From positions 1-39,802 of the forward strand of contig DYSZ01000016.1 in the NCBI GenBank assembly GCA_020726265.1: a DNA stretch of 39,802 nt. Direction: 5' to 3'. Origin of the DNA: Draconibacterium orientale. Lineage in GTDB: Bacteria > Bacteroidota > Bacteroidia > Bacteroidales > Prolixibacteraceae. The position numbers were made by a program, and so were the translations under genes. The notes under the pieces were generated by a model, which was given only the letters and a program-made list of their open reading frames with translations, made no database searches and was not told the origin of the DNA. Positions within the stretch are counted from its first letter, which is position 1; each line of letters starts with the position of its first letter. Below, piece by piece: positions 19,025 to 28,833 of the stretch.

Positions 19025-19327
19025 ATGGATGCACGAATAGATTTAATTATAAATAATCTGAAAGAGGTTTTTGACCCCGAAATACCAGTGAATATTTACG
19101 ACCTCGGTTTAATTTACAACGTAAATGTTGACGGTGGAAACGCCAATATCCTGATGACACTTACAGCACCGGGTTGCCCGGTAATCGACATATTAATCGA
19201 CGATGTTACCAACGCTGCCAAAGCAGTTGAAGGCATCGAAAATGTACACGTCGAACTCACTTTCGAACCGCCATGGGATAAATCAATGATGAGCGAGGAA
19301 GCCCGTTTGGAACTGGGATTCTTTTAA
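19025..19327 (+). CDS. MIP18/DUF59 family Fe-S assembly protein (SufT-like)
   Basis: LKEVFDPEIPVNIYDLGLIYNVNVDGGNANILMTLTAPGCPVIDILIDDV...VELTFEPPWDKSMMSEEARLELGFF. Confidence 0.93.
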   Translation: MDARIDLIINNLKEVFDPEIPVNIYDLGLIYNVNVDGGNANILMTLTAPGCPVIDILIDDVTNAAKAVEGIENVHVELTFEPPWDKSMMSEEARLELGFF

Positions 19328-19405
19328 AATTTCAGTTTCTCCCAAAACGTTTGCAATTCATTTTCTATCAAGCATCTAATGTAACTGTTTCTGGTGGAAA
19401 AGGGC

Positions 19406-19435
19406 AAAAAAAAAGGCAGCTTCTACAAGCTGCCT
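19406..19435 (-). terminator. Rho-independent terminator downstream of frr (minus strand)
   Basis: aggcagctt (19414-19422) ctac aagctgcct (19427-19435); reading on minus the stem is followed by an uninterrupted T tract (19414-19406). Confidence 0.8.
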
Positions 19436-19488
19436 CAAAGCCATGAAAACAATTAAACAATGTTCAGAAAACAGAAAACTAGAAACAA

Positions 19489-20052
19489 TTATATCGTCAT
19501 AATATCTTTTTCTTTGGCTTTCACCAAGATATCTACTTTCACACTAAAATCATTTGTCATCTTTTGAACTTCTTCTTCCGCACTTTCAACAATGTCTTCA
19601 GCAACTCCGTCTTTTTGCAATTTTTTCAGACTTTCGTTTGCTTCTTTCCGAACCGTGCGAATACTCACTTTTGCAATTTCACCCTCATGTTGCGCCTGCT
19701 TTACCAACGATTTTCTCCTTTCTTCGGTCAGTACCGGAACATTAATCCGGATCAGTTCACCGTTATTGTCAGGATTGAATCCAAGATTAGCATTCAAAAT
19801 TGCTTTTTCAATCACAGGGATCATTTTCTTTTCCCAAGGCTGAATTGCCACTGTGCGCGCATCGGGTGTACTGATGTTTGCAACCTGAACGAGCGGAGTC
19901 ATTGTTCCGTAATAATCAACTTTCACCCCGTCTAGCATTGCTGGTGATGCCTTCCCTGCCCTGATATGAATTAATTCTTTCTCGAGATGCGAGATCGCCG
20001 CATTCATTTTTTCCCCTGTATGCTCTAAAACAAAATCAACTTCTTCCTGCAT
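19489..20052 (-). CDS. frr: Ribosome recycling factor
   Basis: HIRAGKASPAMLDGVKVDYYGTMTPLVQVANISTPDARTVAIQPWEKKMIPVIEKAILNANLGFNPDNNGELIRINVPVLTEERRKSLVKQ. Confidence 0.97.
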   Translation of the reverse strand: MQEEVDFVLEHTGEKMNAAISHLEKELIHIRAGKASPAMLDGVKVDYYGTMTPLVQVANISTPDARTVAIQPWEKKMIPVIEKAILNANLGFNPDNNGELIRINVPVLTEERRKSLVKQAQHEGEIAKVSIRTVRKEANESLKKLQKDGVAEDIVESAEEEVQKMTNDFSVKVDILVKAKEKDIMTI

Positions 20053-20154
20053 TAGTAATAGCGTCTTTCAAATAACTAAGGTGAGCAAATATAAAAAAAA
20101 ATTAAATATTTAAAATTTTCTTTAAAAAATATTCCCCATTCATTTGTTGAAAAA

Positions 20155-20868
20155 TCAGCGATGAACGTAAGTCCCAATGTTATCACCAGCCATAACTTTC
20201 AGTAAATTACCCTTTTGGTCCATATTAAAAACAAAAACAGGCAAATTATTTTCTTTGCACATTGTTGTGGCCGTCAAATCCATAATCCGCAGGTTGCGTT
20301 TATAAATTTCATCAAAACTGATTGTATCGAATTTAGTGGCAGTCGGGTCTTTTTCAGGATCGGCGGTGTAAATGCCGTCAACACGGGTTCCTTTCAGCAT
20401 CACATCTGCTTCTGTTTCAATTCCGCGCAGTGCACTTGCTGTGTCTGTGGTAAAATATGGGTTGCCGGTACCACCCGAAATAATCACTACTTCGCCTCTG
20501 TTCAAAGCTTCAACAGCCTTTTCCTTGCTGTAATATTCACCAATGGGTTCCATTCTGATGGAAGTCATGACCCGCGAAACAATACCATAATTTTTTAAGG
20601 CCGAATTCAGAGCTAAACTATTAATCACCGTGGCAAGCATTCCCATCTGGTCGCCTTTCACACGGTCGAATCCTTTTGCTGCTCCGCTTAACCCGCGAAA
20701 AATATTACCGCCGCCGATTACAATTCCAACTTGTACACCGGCATTGGCCAAAGCAGCAATTTCTTCTGCATAATCGTTCAGCCGCTCATGGTCGATGCCA
20801 TGTTGCTGAGTACCCATAAGCGATTCGCCACTCAGTTTTAAAAGTATCCGTTTATATTTTGTCATCAT
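20155..20868 (-). CDS. pyrH: UMP kinase
   Basis: YKRILLKLSGESLMG, GVQVGIVIGGGNIFRG, GNPYFTTDTASALRGIETEADVMLKGTRVDGIYTADP. Confidence 0.97.
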   Translation of the reverse strand: MMTKYKRILLKLSGESLMGTQQHGIDHERLNDYAEEIAALANAGVQVGIVIGGGNIFRGLSGAAKGFDRVKGDQMGMLATVINSLALNSALKNYGIVSRVMTSIRMEPIGEYYSKEKAVEALNRGEVVIISGGTGNPYFTTDTASALRGIETEADVMLKGTRVDGIYTADPEKDPTATKFDTISFDEIYKRNLRIMDLTATTMCKENNLPVFVFNMDQKGNLLKVMAGDNIGTYVHR

Positions 20869-20910
20869 TTTGGTTTGTTTTGAGTTGCAAAGATATCACA
20901 GTTTTTTATT

Positions 20911-20955
20911 AAAAAATAAAAACCATTCACCAGTTGACGAATGGCTTTTTAGAAA
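20911..20955 (-). terminator. Hairpin terminator between acyl-CoA synthetase gene and pyrH
   Basis: ccattc (20923-20928)...gaatgg (20939-20944), A/T tracts on both sides. Confidence 0.6.
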
Positions 20956-21099
20956 TAAGTTGTATAAAACTGTACTCTACTAATAAATACAACAAAAAAA
21001 AAGATTTAACCATCGGCAAAAATGTTCTCTTTTCATTTTTAAAAGAATGATAAACATCAGTCGGCAAAACAAAATCAAATGAATTGCCCGCCAATTGTG

Positions 21100-22752
21100 T
21101 TATTCAACCACAATTCCACGCTCCCTGCAAAGCTTAGTCGCCTGTTGACTTAACTTGTATTTTTGAATTTTACCACTGGCTGTCATCGGAAATCCATCAA
21201 CAAAAAAGATGTATTTCGGGATTTTAAATCTTACTATTTTCCCCCTGCAAAAATCGAGGATTTCTTCCTCTGTCATGTTTTGTCCGGCTTTCAGTTTGAT
21301 AAAAGCGCCCACTTGTTCCCCGTATTTTTTACTGGGTACGCCTGCTACCTCTACCGTTTCAATTTGCGGCAACTGGTACAGATAATTTTCAATCTCGCGG
21401 GGGTAGATATTTTCACCACCCCTGATAATCATATCTTTAATACGCCCTGTAATTTTATAAAAACCATCCTCTGTTTTAATCGCCAGATCACCCGAATGTA
21501 GCCATCCATCTTTGTCGATAGCCTTTTGTGTTGCCTCTTCATTTTTATAATATCCTTTCATCACATTGTATCCTCGGCAACAGATTTCGCCCTGTTCGTT
21601 GGGTTCACATTCATTACCAGTTTCGGTATTCACAACTTTTACTTCCACATTTGGTAATTCAAAACCAACGGTTGTGGCTCGTACTTCAGGCGAATTGTGG
21701 GTTCGGGTTGCTGTCATTCCGGGCGAAGTTTCGGTAAGCCCGTAAACAATAATGATGTCTTTCATGTGCATCCGTGTCATCACCTGGTTCATGGGTTCGA
21801 TGGGGCAAATTGCTTCGGCCATAATTCCCGTACGCAACGACGACAGGTCGAACATGTTAAACATCGGGTGGTTCAGTTCGGCAATAAACATGGTGGGGAC
21901 ACCGTAAAGCGCTGTACATTTTTCTTTTTGAACTGATGCCATCACCATCAGCGGATCGAAATCTTCGGTGATAACCATTGTTGCGCCGTGGGTAACAATA
22001 GCGCACAGTGCCAGAACACAACCAAAGCAATGGAAGAGCGGCACACAAACTAGCAGTTTTTCATCGGAGGTGAATTTCATACATTCGCCGGCAGAGTACC
22101 CATTATTAAGAATATTGTGGTGCGAGAGCATCACCCCTTTCGGAAATCCGGTAGTTCCTGACGTGTATTGCATATTTACCACATCGTGACAACTAATATT
22201 TTCTTTCAGACTTTCAAGATCGATGGCGTCGATATGGTTACCAAGCAAAAGCAATTCGGCAGTATTGTACATACCGCGGTGTTTTTGCTGACCGATGTAA
22301 ACCACATTTTTTAATTCAGGAAAATCTTTTGCCCGGAGTGTTCCCCGCGGATGGTCCTTTAGCTCCGGAACCAATTCGAAAATCATATTGATGTAATCGC
22401 TGTCGCGATTGCTGTCAACAAGAAAAAGCGTGTGGATATCGGCATTTTTCAGCAAAAAACTGATTTCCGACAATTTATAACTTGTGTTGATAGTTACCAG
22501 AACAGCACCGATTTTTGCAGTGGCAAACATCACTGTAAGCCAGTCGGGCACATTTTTCGCCCAGATTCCAACTTTATCGTCGGGTTTTACGCCAATGTAA
22601 ATCAGGCCTTTGGCGAGTGCATCAACCCTGTCGTTAAATTCGGCATAGGTAAACCGGAGATCGCGATCGGCATAAATTATAAACTCTTTTTCGGGTGTTT
22701 TAAATGCCCATCTTTCGAGCATTTCGCCTAAAGTAGATTCGAGTAATTGCAT
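21100..22752 (-). CDS. AMP-binding acyl-CoA synthetase
   Basis: [78 protein letters not shown]; likely start [12 protein letters not shown] at 22752. Confidence 0.95.
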   Translation of the reverse strand: MQLLESTLGEMLERWAFKTPEKEFIIYADRDLRFTYAEFNDRVDALAKGLIYIGVKPDDKVGIWAKNVPDWLTVMFATAKIGAVLVTINTSYKLSEISFLLKNADIHTLFLVDSNRDSDYINMIFELVPELKDHPRGTLRAKDFPELKNVVYIGQQKHRGMYNTAELLLLGNHIDAIDLESLKENISCHDVVNMQYTSGTTGFPKGVMLSHHNILNNGYSAGECMKFTSDEKLLVCVPLFHCFGCVLALCAIVTHGATMVITEDFDPLMVMASVQKEKCTALYGVPTMFIAELNHPMFNMFDLSSLRTGIMAEAICPIEPMNQVMTRMHMKDIIIVYGLTETSPGMTATRTHNSPEVRATTVGFELPNVEVKVVNTETGNECEPNEQGEICCRGYNVMKGYYKNEEATQKAIDKDGWLHSGDLAIKTEDGFYKITGRIKDMIIRGGENIYPREIENYLYQLPQIETVEVAGVPSKKYGEQVGAFIKLKAGQNMTEEEILDFCRGKIVRFKIPKYIFFVDGFPMTASGKIQKYKLSQQATKLCRERGIVVE

Positions 22753-22789
22753 TTTATTTCTTTCAAATCTGAAAATTAAACCAACAAAA

Positions 22790-23365
22790 TTAAAGCGGGT
22801 AATATACCACACCCAGCACCCGTGCTTTTTTGTGTCCGGTGGCATGCACGTTGTGCGCCACCACCGAGTCGAGATAAATACTATCGCCTACTTTTAGCTG
22901 ATAAAGTTCTTTGCCATAATTTATTTCAACTTCACCTTCAAGTACATAAATAAACTCCTCCCCTTCATGCGATGAAAGTTTATAATCGGAATGGTTTGAT
23001 GGTTCCATTTCAATCATAAATGGTTCCATGTGCCGACCAGTTTTATCCTGTGCCAGTGAGTAAAAACTGAGATGTTCGCGCGCAGAATCGTCTTTTGTTG
23101 AGAAACTGAGTGCAGCTTTTTCCTCTCCGGCTTTTACCACAACCGGGCCAATCTGCCCCTGGTCGTCGAGAAAAGTACCGATACGAACACCCAGCGCCCG
23201 GGTAATTTTTATTAAATGCCCCAACGAAGGGACTACACCTTTTCCTTCGATTCGCTCCAGTTGCTTTGTATCGAGATCGGCTTTAAACGCCAAATCTTCA
23301 AGCGAAATCATCCTGAATTCGCGGTAGGCTTTTATTTTTGCCCCCAAACTTTTTTTGTTCTTCAT
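22790..23365 (-). CDS. XRE-family transcriptional regulator with C-terminal cupin domain
   Basis: N-terminal HTH ([54 protein letters not shown]), C-terminal cupin ([43 protein letters not shown]). Confidence 0.92.
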   Translation of the reverse strand: MKNKKSLGAKIKAYREFRMISLEDLAFKADLDTKQLERIEGKGVVPSLGHLIKITRALGVRIGTFLDDQGQIGPVVVKAGEEKAALSFSTKDDSAREHLSFYSLAQDKTGRHMEPFMIEMEPSNHSDYKLSSHEGEEFIYVLEGEVEINYGKELYQLKVGDSIYLDSVVAHNVHATGHKKARVLGVVYYPL

Positions 23366-23430
23366 TTCAGTTTTTATTTTGCAGCAAGTACAAAATTACA
23401 TTTTGAATGCTTAATTGCCGCCAATTGCAA

Positions 23431-23461
23431 CAAAAAAAAGGTGACTGAAATCAGCCACCTT
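23431..23461 (-). terminator. Terminator downstream of the glycogen operon (minus strand)
   Basis: Hairpin aaggtgactga (23438-23448) / tcagccacctt (23451-23461) with one mismatch, T tract on the minus strand. Confidence 0.65.
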
Positions 23462-23482
23462 TTCTCAATATTTCATTTTGGT

Positions 23483-26059
23483 TTAAATCCATTTCACATA
23501 CCTGAAATCCTGACGGTGTGCAAGATTTTCGTTTTTCGGGAATATTCTGAACCCATAGTTAAACGAACCCGGATGATTTGGGTAGAAATCGAGTTTATAG
23601 CAACAAATTGTACCCTCACAATTTTGTGCTGTAAGTTCAAGCGTTTCAACAATCCGAGAAGGTTGCTGATCTTCGTTTTCGGTAATTACCAGTTCAAGCC
23701 CGACTTCGCTGGACGAAAGACCTTTTAAATCGAGGTAAACTCTACAGGGATAAACCTGCCCGATTTTCATCTTATTGGTAATTCCATCGGCAATATCAAT
23801 TGATTTTACTTCGATTGAATCCCAGACTTTGCTGATTTTATATTTCCAGGCAGCCATTTCGCGTGCCTGTTTAAAGTTATCGGCCTTCATTTTTGAAGCC
23901 CTTGCAAACTGCGGATTGTAATACCTGTCCTGGTAGTCGCGAATCATTCGCGCAGTTGTAAAGTTGGGCGAAACCTGGGAAATGGTGTTTTTAATAAAGC
24001 TCACCCATTTTTCTGGGACACCATCGCCATTCGTGTTGTAAAATGCAGGAACAATTTCCTGTTCCAAAATACTGTAAATGGTTTGTGCATCGAGCTCATC
24101 CTGAAAATCCTGCACATCGAATGACCGTTCAGCGGGAAGTGCCCAGCCTGCATTTTCGCGGTAACCTTCAACCCACCAGCCATCGAGAACAGAAAAATGC
24201 AGTGTGCCGTTCATAACGCCCTTTTCCCCACTTGTACCCGATGCTTCCAATGGGCGGGTTGGCGTGTTCAGCCAAACATCGACACCCTGAAGCAGCATTT
24301 TGGCCAGGTTCATATCGTAATTCTGTACAAACAGAATTTTTCCCCTGAACTCGGGCCTTTTTGAAATTTCGACAATATTTTTTATGAGCTCCTGCCCGGC
24401 ATGGTCAGCGGGATGTGCTTTCCCTGCAAAAATAAACTGAACCGGGAAATTCGGGTTGTTTACAATCTTCGACAATCTTTCAAGGTTTCTGAAAAGCAGG
24501 TATCCACGTTTGTAGGTGGCAAAACGACGGGCAAAACCGATGGTCAGCGCTTTTGGATTGAGTGCGCCCAAAACCTCTGTAATCAGTTTCGGGTTTTCGT
24601 GCCGTTTAATCCAGTTATCGGCAAAACGGGCTTTTATATAAACGAAAAGTTTTTTTCTGAGGTCTTCGCGAATCGACCAGATTTCCTGATCGGGAACCTG
24701 GTAAATATTTTTCCAGGCGTTAAAATCGAGTTGGTTCACCGCAAAGTTTTCACCAAAATATTTTTTATGAATTTCCTTCCACTCGGGAGCTGTCCAGGTC
24801 GAATAATGAACTCCGTTGGTTACATACCCGATGGCAAGTTCTTCTTCCATATAACCCGGATAGAGGTTTTTAAGCACCACTTTACTCACATCGCCGTGCA
24901 ACATACTCACCCCGTTAATTCCCTGCGACAAATTGCAGGCAAGGTAACTCATATTGAAATGGTCTTCATTTTCGCGGGCTTTCCCCAGCATCATAAACTC
25001 GTCCCAGCTAAGACCAATTTTTGCAGGAAAACCACCCATATAATGTTGGAATATGTCGATATGAAAAGAATCATGACCTGCGGGGACCGGAGTATGTGTG
25101 GTGAAAACCGTTGAAGCGCGAACCACTTCCTTGGCTTCGGCATAAGTTAACCTGTTTTTTGTGGTTAAATCGGCAATACGTTCGAGCCCGATAAAAGCCG
25201 CATGACCTTCGTTACAGTGGTAAACATCTGAATTATAACCCATTTTATTAAGCACCCTGATACCTCCGATACCCAAAAGAATCTCCTGTTTCAAACGGTT
25301 TTCGTTATCGCCGCCATAAAGGTGATGTGTTACTGAACGGTCGCGCTCTTCATTGTCGGTGTGGTCGGTGTCGAGCAGGAAAAGGTCGATAATACCCACT
25401 TTCACTTTCCACACACGCGCCACCAAATTGCGGCCTGGATATTCAACGGTTACCGAAATCCAGTTTCCATCTTTATCGAGTGCCGGCTGAACCGGTATTT
25501 TTGAGAAATGCTGCGCCTCGTAATTGGCAATTTGCTCGCCCTGCAAACCCAGTGTTTGTTTAAAATAGCCATAACGGTAAAGCAAACCAATTGCAACGAG
25601 GTTAACTTTTGAATCACTGGCTTCTTTCAGATAGTCGCCGGCAAGAATTCCCAAACCACCCGAAAAAATTTTAAGGCTGTCGTGCAACCCGTATTCCATA
25701 CTGAAATACGCAATCTGCGGATCTTCCAGTTGTTTTCTTTCGGCAAGGTATTCATCAAGGAGGTATTTTGCACGAATCATTTTCGATACAAATTGTTCGT
25801 CTTTTTCAAGCTGAACAAAGCGTTTATAACTTACCTCCTGCAGTAAAACAATGGGATTGTGGTTACACTCTTCCCAAATCTCGCTATCAATATACTGAAA
25901 TACTTCCCTTGCTTCTGTGTTCCACACCCACCAAAGATTTCGCGATAAATCCTTCAGCGGATTCAGGCTTTCCGGCAGGTTCGATTCTACAATTATCTTT
26001 TTCCAAACCGGTTCCGAAATCCCCGATTTTTCAACAAATCTTACTCCTTCTGACTCCAT
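23483..26059 (-). CDS. glgP: Alpha-glucan (glycogen) phosphorylase, GT35
   Basis: 858 aa; YFSMEYGLHDSLKIFSGGLGILAGDYLKEASD, GFARRFATYKRGYLLF, NTPTRPLEASGTSGEKGVMNGTLHFSVLDGWWVEGY (PLP Lys). Confidence 0.95.
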   Translation of the reverse strand: MESEGVRFVEKSGISEPVWKKIIVESNLPESLNPLKDLSRNLWWVWNTEAREVFQYIDSEIWEECNHNPIVLLQEVSYKRFVQLEKDEQFVSKMIRAKYLLDEYLAERKQLEDPQIAYFSMEYGLHDSLKIFSGGLGILAGDYLKEASDSKVNLVAIGLLYRYGYFKQTLGLQGEQIANYEAQHFSKIPVQPALDKDGNWISVTVEYPGRNLVARVWKVKVGIIDLFLLDTDHTDNEERDRSVTHHLYGGDNENRLKQEILLGIGGIRVLNKMGYNSDVYHCNEGHAAFIGLERIADLTTKNRLTYAEAKEVVRASTVFTTHTPVPAGHDSFHIDIFQHYMGGFPAKIGLSWDEFMMLGKARENEDHFNMSYLACNLSQGINGVSMLHGDVSKVVLKNLYPGYMEEELAIGYVTNGVHYSTWTAPEWKEIHKKYFGENFAVNQLDFNAWKNIYQVPDQEIWSIREDLRKKLFVYIKARFADNWIKRHENPKLITEVLGALNPKALTIGFARRFATYKRGYLLFRNLERLSKIVNNPNFPVQFIFAGKAHPADHAGQELIKNIVEISKRPEFRGKILFVQNYDMNLAKMLLQGVDVWLNTPTRPLEASGTSGEKGVMNGTLHFSVLDGWWVEGYRENAGWALPAERSFDVQDFQDELDAQTIYSILEQEIVPAFYNTNGDGVPEKWVSFIKNTISQVSPNFTTARMIRDYQDRYYNPQFARASKMKADNFKQAREMAAWKYKISKVWDSIEVKSIDIADGITNKMKIGQVYPCRVYLDLKGLSSSEVGLELVITENEDQQPSRIVETLELTAQNCEGTICCYKLDFYPNHPGSFNYGFRIFPKNENLAHRQDFRYVKWI

Positions 26060-26215
26060 TTATGTGTATTTAAATGATACTAAACCAATAAAAACCAAGC
26101 CCGGGAGTGAGCTGCAAAAATATACTTTCCTGTTAAAACACGATTAAAAATCAGTTTTTTAAAAATGGAATAACAATGAAATAACATTCAAAGTTGTATT
26201 TGGGGTAAGAAATAT

Positions 26216-27529
26216 CTATTTTCTGGTTTTATTGCTCTGCGATTTTTTCAGCATTAACAGATTGTCTTCCAATTCTTTTATTTTCAATTCTTTTTCGGCA
26301 AGGCGTTTTTTTAGTTCTTCTGTTTCGTTGCCGGGGCTGGTATGCCGGTTAAGGCGAAGAATAAAATCGCTTAAAACATTCATATAATTTATGAATGCCT
26401 CGTAAGGCGAGCCAAACGGATTGAAATGTTTGTGCACTTCGCCATCGGTTGAAACTTTGGTTGACATGTAAAAAAAGTGGTCGCTCAGCTGAAGGCAATT
26501 CCAGTCTTTCATTAAACTGTTATCGGTGCATTCTACAATCTTGTCGCTCAAACTATATAGTTTTTCATAGGCTTCCTTTTGCATTTCATTACCCAACCAG
26601 GCAGTTAAATCGCGTTCTTCATCGGCCCACGAAATTGGGTGTGGCACACTCACTGCCGAGACAGGTTGTAAATCTTTGATTACTTTGGATGGCGTAGAAA
26701 GTTCAAATTCAGTACTTTGTGCAATTTTTTCAAGAAACACTTCAAGAAAAGTAAAAATTCCGCTCTCTTTTGCATGTCTTTCTCCAAAAGCTTCATAACT
26801 CAGAAAAAGATTGACCACTTCATCCTGTTCCGGCAAATTACGGAGCCATTTCAAGTATTTATCCGCAGTGAGCGGATATTCGGCCCAGCGTTTATTCGAG
26901 AACCGAAACGCAATATCGTCGCTGAGTTTATAGTTGCGCATCAAAACTTTCAGTCTTGGATTGATTGCGTTCACATACAAAAATCCAGGACTTTTCCATC
27001 CCAAAACTTGCTTCGCTCCTTCCGTTACCATGCCATCGAAACCCATTTCAGCCACCTGAACGCCAATCAGGTCGGAATAAATCATTTCAGTATTCCTGAA
27101 AACCCGTGGTTTCTGGCCGAACAGACTAAAAATTTTATTGTTGTGAAGTTGCACCTGTTCCCTGAAAATGGCATTGCTTTTTAATGAGGCAAGTGAATGT
27201 GAATAGGTTTCGCCTATAAATTCAACACAGCAGGTTTTTGCCAATTGCTGAAACGACTCAATTACCTCGGGTGCATACATTTCAAACTGGTCGAGGGCAA
27301 CTCCCGAAACAGAGAAAGATATTTTCAGTTTATCACCCAGTTTGTCAGCCAGTTTCAGCAGTAACTGGTTAGCTGGCAAGTAACTTTTGGCTGCAATGCC
27401 AGTCAACACTGCATCGTTGGTGTAATCGTCGTAGTAATAGTGGTCGGCCCCGATATCGAAAAACCTGTAACGGCGATGCCTGAATGGCTGATGTATCTGA
27501 AAAAGCAGGCAAACTGACTTCATATTCAA
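26216..27529 (-). CDS. GH57 family glycoside hydrolase-like protein (alpha-amylase-like)
   Basis: LLFQIHQPFRHRRYRFFDIG, FIGETYSHSLASL, PRVFRNTEMIYSD, VVNLFLSYEAFGERHAKESGIFTFLEVFLE; between phosphorylase and GT4 genes. Confidence 0.88.
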   Translation of the reverse strand: MNMKSVCLLFQIHQPFRHRRYRFFDIGADHYYYDDYTNDAVLTGIAAKSYLPANQLLLKLADKLGDKLKISFSVSGVALDQFEMYAPEVIESFQQLAKTCCVEFIGETYSHSLASLKSNAIFREQVQLHNNKIFSLFGQKPRVFRNTEMIYSDLIGVQVAEMGFDGMVTEGAKQVLGWKSPGFLYVNAINPRLKVLMRNYKLSDDIAFRFSNKRWAEYPLTADKYLKWLRNLPEQDEVVNLFLSYEAFGERHAKESGIFTFLEVFLEKIAQSTEFELSTPSKVIKDLQPVSAVSVPHPISWADEERDLTAWLGNEMQKEAYEKLYSLSDKIVECTDNSLMKDWNCLQLSDHFFYMSTKVSTDGEVHKHFNPFGSPYEAFINYMNVLSDFILRLNRHTSPGNETEELKKRLAEKELKIKELEDNLLMLKKSQSNKTRK

Positions 27530-27532
27530 TAA

Positions 27533-28822
27533 TTATTGATTTAGGACTGAACGATAAACATCAACCAATTTTTGTGCCGAGTGAATCCATTCAAAATGTT
27601 CTACTTCGGTTTTACCGCCGGTTTTAAAATGGCGCGAAAGCGCGTCGTAACTGAGTAATCCGTAAATGGAATCGGCCATGGCAAGTGTATCCCAAAAATC
27701 GATTTTTACCGCATGTTTTATCACTTCCGAAACGCCAGATTGATGGGAAATAATTACAGGCACATTAAATTGCATGGCTTCGAGCGGCACAATTCCGAAA
27801 GGTTCTGAGACCGAGGGCATTACAAAAACATCGGTCATCCGCAACATCTGATGAACATCGCCTGCGTTCAGAAATCCTGTAAAATGAAACCTGTCGGCAA
27901 TACCCAATTCGGCCACGCGGGTAATCATTGGGTAGAGCAAATCGCCGCTGCCAGCCATTACAAACCTTACATTTCTCATTTTCCTCAGCACCAGCGCGGC
28001 GGCTTCTATAAAATATTCGGGCCCTTTCTGCATGGTAATCCTTCCCAAAAAAGTGACTATCTTTTCGTTGAGTGCTTTTGCATAGGGCTTTGTCTCCAAA
28101 TTATCAACCGGTTCTACCGCATTGTACACCACACTGATTTTTTCAGGTGGAATTCCATATTTTTCGACAATGATGTTTTTTGTGAGTTCACTCACCGCAA
28201 TAATGTGGTCGGCAGTTTCCATCCCTTCTCGTTCGATGGCGTAAACCCGCGGGTTTACATTCCCCCCGCTGCGGTCGAATTCGGTTGCATGTACATGAAT
28301 CACAAGTGGTTTGCCTGATACTTCTTTGGCCGCTATTCCGGCCTGAAAAGTAAGCCAGTCGTGCGCATGAATGATGTCGAATGAATTTTCAGCGGCAATT
28401 ACTCCGGCTACCAGCGCGTATTTTTTGATTTCACTCATCAGATTTCCACTGTAATTGCCCGAAAAATTAACTCTTAAACCTTCGTCGGTCTGCACAAACC
28501 GCGGCTGATTTGAGTAGCGTTTGCTTTTCAGTTCCCAAAATTCGGGTTCTGAAACATACGGGATTAACGGAGAGTCAACCTCCACCAATTCCATTGTTTC
28601 GCGCTCTTCAAAAAATGAATATTCTTTATGTGAAACAGCAATTTGGTTGGCGCCAATCAGTTGTGTAGTTTCTTTTTGCTCATCACCAAAAGCTTTCGGA
28701 ACAACAAAAATGACATCTGTTTGTCTGAGTTCTGCCAGCCCTTTGGTAAGGCCGTGGCAGGCCGTTCCCAACCCTCCTGAAATGTGGGGAGGAAACTCCC
28801 ATCCAAACATCAATACTTTCAT
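27533..28822 (-). CDS. Glycosyltransferase family 4, glycogen/starch synthase-like
   Basis: MKVLMFGWEFPPHISGGLGTACHGLTKGLAEL, IIHAHDWLTFQAGIAAKEVSGKPLVIHVHATEFDRSGG, FLGRITMQKGPEYFIEAA, SVSEPFGIVPLEAM. Confidence 0.93.
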   Translation of the reverse strand: MKVLMFGWEFPPHISGGLGTACHGLTKGLAELRQTDVIFVVPKAFGDEQKETTQLIGANQIAVSHKEYSFFEERETMELVEVDSPLIPYVSEPEFWELKSKRYSNQPRFVQTDEGLRVNFSGNYSGNLMSEIKKYALVAGVIAAENSFDIIHAHDWLTFQAGIAAKEVSGKPLVIHVHATEFDRSGGNVNPRVYAIEREGMETADHIIAVSELTKNIIVEKYGIPPEKISVVYNAVEPVDNLETKPYAKALNEKIVTFLGRITMQKGPEYFIEAAALVLRKMRNVRFVMAGSGDLLYPMITRVAELGIADRFHFTGFLNAGDVHQMLRMTDVFVMPSVSEPFGIVPLEAMQFNVPVIISHQSGVSEVIKHAVKIDFWDTLAMADSIYGLLSYDALSRHFKTGGKTEVEHFEWIHSAQKLVDVYRSVLNQ

Positions 28823-28833
28823 TTTTTAATTTT

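Noticed and set aside
23216-23728. 170-aa plus-strand ORF
   Set aside because: Antisense to the XRE-cupin gene and the phosphorylase 3' end and crosses a terminator hairpin.
24401-25114. 237-aa plus-strand ORF
   Set aside because: Entirely antisense to the clear glycogen phosphorylase gene; composition not suggestive of a real protein.
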